From positions 5,380,195 through 5,444,194 of the forward strand of contig JAJEKV010000050.1 of assembly GCA_021234155.1 (NCBI GenBank): a stretch of 64,000 bases of DNA, written 5' to 3'. This document shows positions 56,456 to 64,000 of the stretch, piece after piece (positions within the stretch are counted from its first letter, which is position 1; each line of letters starts with the position of its first letter). The position numbers and the translations under genes are program-made. The stretch is from Isoetes taiwanensis. Its lineage: Eukaryota; Streptophyta; Lycopodiopsida; Isoetales; Isoetaceae. The notes beneath the pieces were generated by a model. It was not told the origin of the DNA, ran no database searches, and saw only the letters and a program-made list of their open reading frames with translations.

Positions 56456-56551
56456 GTTAAAGGACGGGTTTAAGGAGATTGATGGAGGAAGACAAAGGTT
56501 TCTCTTAGAACTGGAATTCGTACAGTGCCTTGCTAATCCAACTTATCTTCA
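56456..56551 (+). pseudogene. MED31: Mediator subunit 31 (MED31/SOH1) exon, isolated
   Basis: After an acceptor (GGTGCAG at 56449-56455) the exon reads LKDGFKEIDGGRQRFLLELE then FVQCLANPTYLH. GGRQRFLLELEFVQCLANPTY is almost invariant in eukaryotic MED31, a small subunit of the Mediator middle module that links transcription factors to RNA polymerase II. The next conserved words (YLAQNRYF.DEAFI) are not found downstream, and there is no proper donor after TYLH. The piece is therefore a fragment, perhaps a duplicated exon, or the gene's remaining exons are lost. Confidence 0.72.
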
Positions 56552-56689
56552 TCCTAAGAGGTTTGTTCCCTGTATAAGTAAAAGCGTTCAGCAACAAGTA
56601 TTTGAGCTGAAGTAGTTAATCGAAGTTGAAAGTCTTCAAACTGAATTTAGGTTATATCGTTGCTTTAGCTGTTAGGTTAATAAAGTCTA

Positions 56690-57140
56690 CAACTTTCTCA
56701 TTCAAATTGTTGCTTTTGTTCCATTTGCATATGTGTAAAGTATCTCAAAGCTTCCATACCAGATACCATTGTCAGGATACCCTGAGACAAGTGCATTTCA
56801 TGACTCAACAGTCCTAAATTCCTGCTTATTAAAAACTTCATGTGCCTCTGACAGCAAGCCAAATTTGGCATAAAGGTCAATCAATGTGGTGCCCACAAAG
56901 CAGTCTTTATTCAAACCCTTCTGCACCTTTCTATATATCTCTTGGCCCTTGTCAATAGCCCCTATGCTGCCATAGCACTTTAAGCCACAAAAAAAATGTG
57001 ACAACATTTGGTCAGAACTTCCTTTCCACATCCATGTTCAACACAGCCTGCAATCATTTCATTCCATGAGACTACATTTCTGATTACGAGATGGTCAGAG
57101 ACATTCTGTGCCTCTGTAACTGAATGAGACTTCGCATACA
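56690..57140 (-). pseudogene. Pentatricopeptide repeat (PPR) protein relic, minus strand
   Basis: Read leftward: VIRNVVSWNEMIAGCVEHG, then after a frame break GQEIYRKVQKGLNKDCFV, GTTLIDLYAKFGLLSEAHEV, FNKQEFRTVES, a TGA where Trp is expected (before NALVSGY), and in another frame ALRYFTHMQMEQ. These are three to four PLS-type PPR units. It has no start, no stop and several disruptions. It is not the same part of the protein as the relic at 38781. Confidence 0.8.
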
Positions 57141-57249
57141 TGCTGATCAAAACGTTACAACTCTAGAGAACCAATACAATCACATGAACTCAGTCAATTT
57201 GTGTTAATAAAACCTACATAACAATCACTACATAATAGAACAACACATA

Positions 57250-57640
57250 CAACCATCTCAATGAATAGCAACTTTACTAATAAAAAACACTATTGTTCTT
57301 GCGTTCATTCGAGCACAAAAGAACAAAACAGAACCCATGAAACCACAACCTCGAGCCATCAGAGGGCAACCCCTCGTGCGCAGCACCTTGTTTTTATAAG
57401 ATACATCGATGATGATAGCTTAGTGTTTGGGACGACTCATGTGTGACTCTAGACTCCTGGCTTGAAGAATATAATAGTTTATGCCCCACAATAAAGATCA
57501 CTTCCCATGTAGCTTGTACTTGTGTGGGTTTTTTTTTAGCTTACATTTTTTTAGAGGAGGAAAATTTGCCACCTTTTAAAACCCCCGAAACAATAGCAAT
57601 ATCTTCCTTGGAATTTCAAGTATCCCCTACATCAGAGGTC
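57250..57640 (+). mobile_element. Penelope-like element fragment 4 (catalytic YIDD)
   Basis: Contains FIRYIDDDSLVFGTTHV at about 57393-57443, the reverse transcriptase active site (two Asp), followed in the next frame by DSWLEEYNSLCPTIKITSHV, corresponding to the ..LN..HPTIKFT stretch downstream of the catalytic motif in Penelope-like elements. Only this part of the enzyme is present. Confidence 0.7.
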
Positions 57641-58069
57641 ATTTTGTGTTAAGAGAGAAGTAAAAATATTTATCATTCGTGAATCATCTTTTAAGAATTT
57701 TACTATCCTTAAGGATTTTTTTTATTGGATACTTAGGGCAAGAGGTTGTTCCAACTTTAATAAATACTCTTTAAATGATAGAAATCCTTTGCTCTATTCT
57801 TTGTCTAAAACAAGTTTAAAGCACTAAAGGGGCCCCTAGTCTTTAAGGTTGTGGACTCATTTCACTCCAACGCTTTAGGTTTTGGGGACATTCTAAACGC
57901 TAGATTCCATACGTTATGTCAAAATATTTTTGCTTTTAAACAAATACATAGACCTATGACTTGTTGGAAAAAGGCTATGAACACGAGATTTTTTTTTTTA
58001 GGCTCTGAACGTCTTTCTCCAGTCAAACTCTAAGTCTCTTCCACTTCTTTGACTTTTACTTTGTTTATA

Positions 58070-58360
58070 TTGTTAGTCCATGCGTGAAATTCCAAGGAAG
58101 ATATTAGTAGTGGTTCACGAGGTTTTGAATTATTCATGATTCCAATATGGTAATTTTTTCTCCTTTGAAGAGATGTAGGTCCCAAAAAATCCACATAAAA
58201 TACAAGATATATGGAAAGTGATCTTGATTGTGGAGCATTATATTCTTCAAGCCAGGAGGCTAAGAATCTCATGAGAAGCATTTCAAACACCAAAGTCATC
58301 ATTAATATATGTTTTAAGAAGTAAGGGTCAAGTGGAAGAAGAATGCATAAAGTCAAACTC
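58070..58360 (-). mobile_element. Penelope-like element fragment 5, minus strand
   Basis: Minus-strand frame includes LASWLEEYNAPQSRSLSIYL and ISSLEFHAWT, paralogous to fragment 4 (DSWLEEYNSL.., ISSLEFQV). The active-site region upstream has decayed. It forms an inverted pair with fragment 4. Confidence 0.6.
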
Positions 58361-58679
58361 TAATGAGCACATGAACAAACATGCATAGATCACGGCAAAG
58401 TTACTACACATAGCAGTGCCTCTAATTGTTGATAAAAAAACTGTCAAACTCCAAATAGTGCTCAGAAAGGATAAAAGAAGCAGCTATAGCAATAAAGTTA
58501 CCAAGAGGTCTCTTCTCATACTTACCTTTAATATACATGCTCAATTTAGAGATCCTTGTTATATTTAGAATGCTTAGGTAAGCAACTCCATATCAAAGAT
58601 GAAGAGAATACAATCATGAGATGAAAGAAGCTCGAAAAAATTATGAACAGGGAAGAAAAGAGTCCTGAAGCTAGGTAGA

Positions 58680-59000
58680 GTGCTCTAGAAGGAAATAAAA
58701 AAGCATATGATGGAGCAAAATAAAAAGGTGCCAAATAAAAAGGTGCCAAAACGAAGCCATTGTAGGAGCAATGCCTATACCAAGAACTAGATTTTTGTGC
58801 AGCTTTGATAAAAAGTAGAGGACACAAGCTCTAAATTCATCTCTAAGTTGGCTAAGGATAAAATTCATAGTTTTGCGTAACATAGAAGGGGGATCAAGAT
58901 GATGCAACATGTGCTTAAGACGAGTGAGAAGCGAGTCAAAAGGAACCATACTGACATGAGTGCAAACATTGGTATGCTCGAAAGGTTGGGATGAATGCTT
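58680..59000 (-). mobile_element. Penelope-like element fragment 6, minus strand
   Basis: Reads VSMVPFDSLLTRLKHMLHHL, then FILSQLRDEFRACVLYFLSK, then LHKNLVLG. The LYFLSKLHK word corresponds to LPKIHK, the RT motif 2 signature of Penelope-like elements. It continues the protein where fragment 7 stops. Confidence 0.65.
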
Positions 59001-60219
59001 CTTGGCGCCTTCACGGCTAGGGCGGTGGCAGGGAAAGGGGCCGCCCCTAATCCTTGCTTTTGGCACTGCGGTGGTTTACATCTTCCTCAAATTCAGGATC
59101 TGCTGCTAGCGCAAGGGTTTTGGTTATCTAGTGTCCAGATTCTGCTTCAATGTGGCCGCTTTTTTCCAGTTTCTTGAAGCTTCTTCATGGCGGCCTCTCC
59201 AGCCCTCTCTGATAATCCACTAACGTGGATCTTTACTCTGATGCTTACAGTTTTTGGTAAGCACCGTGATTTTCCATAAATCATTCAATTAGTTTTTCCT
59301 CTATTTTCTTTATGGATGCACACCGAAATGGAGCAGATTGCCTATAAGGTAGAGTAAAAAAGATGCAGGGCTCTGAGAGAAGATGCTTCGAATTCCCAGT
59401 TAATTAGCAGTTTTGATTCTTAATCCAGGTCTGTTATGCTAGAAGCCTTTCCCTTCCTCTTGCTCTTTCCTACTAGCGGAAAGGTGTAGAGTTGTTTCTT
59501 GAAAAAGAAGAAGAATAGATTAGCCTGACTCTTCAGATTTTTTGATGAGATAAGAACTGGGTCAGATTGCCGAGCTAGGGATCTTCAATGCGGGATGAGG
59601 CTTCTAATATTTTATTGGACTGTTTGAGATGCCGAGCTAGGGAATTTTTGAGCAGGATGAGGCTTATATATCTTGAGCTGGACTTTAGGGAGGAGTCTGG
59701 TAGCTGGGCTTTTGGGTCTAGTACAGGCTAACTGCTTCATATCCCGACAATGCAGCATATCTGATGGTTACATTCATGCTAGGCCGACTGCATATATCCT
59801 GACAATGCAGCATCTTTCCTGGTACAATCAGTATTGATTAATCTGCAGAATGGGTTATTTGGAGCTGTGTTAGCTTCTTTGAGCAATGCGGGAGATTGCT
59901 CATGATTTCTTCATGCCTTTCTCGGTTCATCTCTACTCTTGCAAGAGGTGGTTCATAGAGCATTCAAGGTGTATTCGTAGCTTGAGGAAAATTTATATTT
60001 GTCTCCTGTAGTATTCCTCTAGCTGGGAAGATGTTGATTCTGATCCTGTAGTACTAGTTAGTTGGAAGAAGAGGTTGAGAAAAATTTATGAGTACCAAGC
60101 TTCAAGTATTATATTTGATCCATAAGGGATCCTCTGTACTTCAAGGTTATTTGATCCTTGCGGGATCTTTCTGATGTAATTCTTCCTATCTGAATATAAA
60201 TTTATCTTTCCTTCCAAAA
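59001..60219 (+). other. Possible first exon and unassigned transcript-like region
   Basis: ATG at 59188 opens a short frame MAASPALSDNPLTWIFTLML then TVF, with a GTAAGC donor at 59254. It is GC-rich upstream and looks like a first exon with a signal peptide or membrane helix. No downstream exon could be linked. The segment ends near 60215 in ATAAATTTATCTTTCCTTCC, resembling a LINE or transcript 3' end. Confidence 0.3.
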
Positions 60220-62094
60220 ACAAAAACCGGCTTGAACTAGTCTAGACTAGCACAAACATCAGCATTGGTCAATCCCGCCGCTGTCTTATCTGGCCATACA
60301 AGAACCGTTAAGTCCTAGATGGTACCATCCTTTCCTGGTATACAGCATCTATGTTATCATATAACCTTCCATTCCTTGGTAAACAGTTACAAAAATCTCT
60401 TTAACATTTTTTTACAATAAGAAACCTACATCATAAAGATGTAAAAACAAAGGACTAGTTTCAACCCTTGCAAACCTGTAATTATTTCAAAAATACAATG
60501 GCATAATCATAATTCCAGGTCTGTATGAGAAAACCAAATACATTGGACCATTATACCATATATATGAAAATTATTATTTAAGAAATGCATTATTTAAGAA
60601 AAGCTTCCAATTTGTAATGGAACTCTCAAAATTGCATATAAAAGAGAGTAATCAGCTAAACTGTTATAAAATGTAGATACAATAGAAACCGAGCTTACAA
60701 ATTGGTCATTGTTTGTCCATGGCATGGACCATCAAAAGCACTTGTAACAGCTCGAAAACAATTAATTTGAAACTAAGTACCTTGGCAGGATGTTAAAGCG
60801 TAAAAATGCATCATGCAAACGTGTCTCAACTTCCAGTTTGAGCACTATATTCCATTTTTTTTGTTCCATTTTACAGCTACATTTTTTCTTTGATTCTTTC
60901 TTTGATTCTGGCACCTTCCATTGCCACGTTCCACGCTCACCTAAGACATACTGGACAAAAGGAAAACATTAAGAAGAGAAGCCCGTACTTGCAGCCAACC
61001 AATACATCATTAGCCTGATATGGGTAAAGATGCAAGGGCCAAAAGGTACCTTAGGCTTCTCGGTTGTTAACCGATCACCTAATGTAGACCTTTTGCCCAT
61101 AGACCCAGTGAGCTATGTGAGAATAACCTAAATAATCAAGACAAATTTATTCGATACCAAAATATCAGCCATAACTGTTCATATCAGAAATAACTTCTTA
61201 AAAATTACCATCTTAAGATGGATAAGCTGTTGTATGCCTTAGTACAAACTCAGATGCATTTCCTGATCATTATCTTTATGTTTAGGTCATCCCAAGACTA
61301 CAACTATTAGCTTTCATGTGCATTCATGAATTAACCATAATAAAATGGATAAACCGTAATGGAGATAAGGATCACTTAGCAAACTTAACCTGTATAGGTT
61401 TGAGAGTAGAAAAACTCTATAGATAATGATCTTAGTTGTTCCCTAATGTATAAGCATCACAAACTATCACAGTAATACCTGATATTCTTTCGATGTAAAA
61501 CATAAGCCCATCCTCATCTTGAGTATCAGGAACATAATTGGAACATTTAGCATATCCTTGCCTAAGGGATCTCCATATTTTCTTGAATAATAAAAGATTC
61601 GAACTCAAGTACACTTGCCACAAGTATATAGACTAAATTTCACACTGGAAAACTGTCCAGGAACAAGACCCTGAATTAGTTTCTTGCAAATATAGATCAC
61701 TTTGCTTATCTGTAGCCTGCGCTCAAGCTATAAGCATGGACGAATCTAAATCAAAAGCAAATTACCACATCGATTTTTACCTCGGAAAAACTTGTCACAT
61801 CAAAGTCTGTTAACTGGATTCCAAAGTGGAAAATATATCTTGAGGTAGACTTCATACACAGAAGCATAGATTGCACATGCAAATGGACGATGATGCCACG
61901 ATTTTTCAATGAGAAAAACTGACAAACTGTATTGGAAATCTGAGCTCCTATTTTGTGGCAGGCCACTATAGCCCTGTTTGCCCCTTTTTTGCTAAAGCTC
62001 TCAATAACAGTACTGCTCTTGTGAAGATCCGTAGGCAGAATGCCAGCATCATTTGCCATAGCCTTGCTTTGCCATACTACATGCTATGCCATGC
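60220..62094. other. Spacer without recognised features
   Basis: AT-rich, with no supported gene, RNA or element. Confidence 0.4.
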
Positions 62095-62265
62095 AGTGCC
62101 ACATCTACATTTACTTCTCATTAGAGAAGTCAAAAGAATGCCGTGATCAGGATATGGAGCTCAAAAATTCGTGCTCATGCCGTTCCACATCTAAGTTTAT
62201 TTCTTATCAGAGAAGGCAAAAGAAATTGCCGTAATCAAGATATAGAGCTCAAAAGTCCGTGAGCT
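62095..62265 (+). repeat. ~83-bp imperfect tandem duplication
   Basis: GCCACATCTACATTTACTTC ... ATGGAGCTCAAAA at 62098 repeats as TTCCACATCTAAGTTTATTT ... ATAGAGCTCAAAA at 62181, about 80 percent alike by eye. Confidence 0.75.
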
Positions 62266-62828
62266 CAAAAGTCAGTGCTCTGCTTGCTGGAGAAAAATAG
62301 TTAAAGCAGCTTCCTTCCATAAATACTAATGATCTGCCAGAAGCCATTGGGTAGCATCCACCGAATCTCTGCCTATGTTAAACAGATAGGCCGCCTTTCA
62401 TAAAGACGGAGAAGATGAGCCAAATTTCGGCCAAGGAGATAGGGTTTTCCATAACAAACTATGGCCAAGGAAAAAAGGTTTTTTCAAATTTCAGTCAAGG
62501 CAAAATTACAAGCAACAAGTGTAGATAGGGTAACCATTAGATGTATGCCCGATTAAAACTCCATGGTTTACATCTTTGCAAACCTATAGTCCAGACGTCA
62601 ACAAATAGCACTCAGAAAGCCATAATGGCATGCCATACTTTACCGTGGAATTAATAGTGCAAAGGGAATTGCACTATCATGAAATTAATAATGAAACGGA
62701 CATTGCACTTCCAGAAATATTTTAAGTTGCCACTGTACAAGTGTGTAAGCACACCAAGGGTCTAATTTAGACACCACAACTTATCCTTAAGAAATGCAAT
62801 CGGTTTAGTAAATAAGAAGAGCCAACCA

Positions 62829-62831
<3 letters not shown>

Positions 62832-62869
<38 letters not shown>
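62832..62869 (+). repeat. 38-nt poly(A) tract
   Basis: Uninterrupted A homopolymer exactly at the 3' truncation point of Penelope-like fragment 7 (poly(T) in the sense of that fragment). Its length is only as reliable as the assembly. Confidence 0.9.
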
Positions 62870-62870
<1 letters not shown>

Positions 62871-63350
62871 ATTAGTATCAGAAAGTTGGCGGTTGCGAAG
62901 ATACTAGGTGCGATCAAGTAAAATGACATCAACATTCTTATTAGCAGGTTTAATAACAATGGTAGAGTCACGGTTGAGGGACAAGAGGGCATGGTGTTTC
63001 CAACCCATGAGGGAGCAATATGGCTTCGCACAGATTGGAATTTGGAAGAGATCAAATTTCTACTTGAAGAGATAAGGTTTTCAAGAAGAGGATGTGTCAA
63101 CTGTGGCGCAAAGTCTGGCCTAGGGATGTAAAACAGGGGACATGGTTTGTCAGAATCCCTAAACAACCATCTAAGTCCAATGGCTCTGAAAAACTCATCA
63201 AAAGAGCAAAGAACATTGTCAAAAGAGAAAGGATGAGGGCTGGGAATATAACCAAGTCGAAGAGAAAGAAGCATACACTCATCAAAGAAAAATTTGTGGC
63301 AAGAGGTTGTGAATGCTAGAACCTGTAATTTGAATATCAATCATGGACGA
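62870..63350 (-). mobile_element. Penelope-like element fragment 7, best preserved N-terminal part
   Basis: The minus-strand frame is open from 63340 to the poly(A) tract. It encodes LGYIPSPHPFSFDNVLCSFD, FRAIGLRWLFRDSDKPCPLF, YIPRPDFAPQLTHPLLENLI, then, after one frameshift near 63000, IVIKPANKNVDVILLDRT and QLSDTN. The IVIKPA(D/N)K..V..LD...Y...QLSDT string is RT motif 1 of Penelope-like elements, which prime reverse transcription at telomeres or nicked DNA. No GIY-YIG endonuclease is visible, but the C-terminal part is missing. Confidence 0.72.
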
Positions 63351-63489
63351 GGTGAACCCCGAAAAAAACATGTCAAGCATGGGGAAAATAGGATGGCAAG
63401 GGGAGGGGCAAAGGGGGATAGGGATGGATGGCAAAAAAAGATAGTAAATTATAATGAATACAACAAAAAAATAATACAATATGCATTTT

Positions 63490-64000
63490 TAGATATTCCT
63501 TCCTCAAGACCAAGAAAGCCAGGTACCTTGCGGAGCACCAGCAACAGATGTTCGGTCTACTAGACCGCCACCCTAGGACCTTCTGGAGAAAGGTCTTGAG
63601 TAAGCCTGCACAGCCCACAGGAAATATTACCCCGGAACAATGGGTGAGATACTTGCGGCCATTTGTATGACCCAATGGGAAGCCAGGGCACCGATTACCT
63701 CATGACGTGCCTAGCTAATCGGGTCATTCTTGAAGGGATGTTATAATGGGCCTGCAACGCCTCGCTAACGGGAAGGCAGCAGATTTGGATGGTATGCAGG
63801 CAGAGCTTCTCAAGTGGGCCGGGCCCCCAATGGTGCCGGTTCTCACAGCACTCTTCAACAGGGCATTGCAAGAAGGCTTCCCCCCGCACTGGACTACCAG
63901 TAGAGTTGTGCCCATATACAAAGCAGGGGACCCCACAACCCGGCCGACTATCGTACCATTATGGTGGGTTTCGTCTTTGCCAAGTTGCTTGCGGGATTCT
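63490..64000 (+). mobile_element. LINE retrotransposon, reverse transcriptase start, runs off the window
   Basis: In shifting frames: KKARYLAEHQQQMFGLL, TFWRKVLSKPAQPTGNITPE, QWVRYLRPFV (the endonuclease-RT linker common in LINEs), a stop at about 63668, then GLQRLANGKAADLDGMQAEL, LKWAGPPMVPVLTALFNRAL, QEGFPPHWTTSRVVPIYKAG, DP, then DYRTIM. GKA.DLDG...ELLK and W..S.VVPIYK.GD...YR are RT domain 0-2 motifs. The same type of protein supplies the C-terminal half in the LINE at 26197. The 3' half lies beyond the edge. Confidence 0.82.

Overview
The window looks like nuclear DNA of a land plant with a large, repeat-choked genome. It has canonical GT..AG introns, relics of PLP-type plant genes (PPR, LRR receptor kinase, Mediator subunit 31, an RPRD-like CID protein), plant-type Helitron ends and many nested decayed transposons. 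Degenerate PPR copies together with Penelope-like reverse transcriptase relics would fit a seed-free vascular plant such as a fern; that placement is inference. No intact protein-coding gene longer than one exon could be confirmed: nearly every recognisable coding stretch carries stops or frameshifts.

The most interesting object is a 9.05 kb DNA transposon at 3606-12658. It has 31-bp perfect terminal inverted repeats and a candidate 4-bp target duplication (TAGA). Inside are two divergent, intron-containing genes. On the right (+ strand, 8574-12149) is a ~1,000-residue putative transposase of the family I know as DUF7869. On the left (- strand, 3922 to about 7450) is a permuted, bacterial-type amino-methyltransferase (DIPY motif before a FSGSGTT SAM motif), the class that makes N4-methylcytosine or N6-methyladenine in DNA. 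Introns and the intergenic space of this element, and nothing outside it, are studded with roughly 30 copies of a 14-nt palindrome, CTATGCGCGCATAG, and its variants. Both genes are damaged in this copy.

Layout. 1-1850: two copies of a composite repeat (an AGATTC-rich array followed by a conserved block with CATGC palindromes). 3606-12658: the methyltransferase transposon. 12.7-20.9 kb: mostly unassigned, with a solo copy of the composite-repeat block, a LINE 3' tail and a GC-rich hairpin. 20.9-29.3 kb: four more composite-repeat copies in tandem, two of which arose by a recent segmental duplication; one of these later received a 5'-truncated LINE. 29.3-34.3 kb: a Ty3-like LTR remnant, an LRR-kinase relic, a minisatellite and a Helitron 3' end. 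35.5-37.4 kb: more composite repeat. 38.8-39.3 kb: PPR relic. 40.4-45.4 kb: a decayed helicase-bearing Helitron with a second, non-autonomous Helitron nested in it. 45.6-46.1, 50.3-52.8, 57.2-59.0 and 62.8-63.4 kb: fragments of Penelope-like elements, mixed with foldback elements and relics of RPRD, MED31 and PPR genes. From about 63.5 kb a LINE runs off the right edge.

The genes do not form a pathway; the window is a record of layered transposition. The one functional unit is the methyltransferase transposon, where a putative transposase, a DNA methyltransferase and a dense field of palindromic sites are carried between the same two ends.
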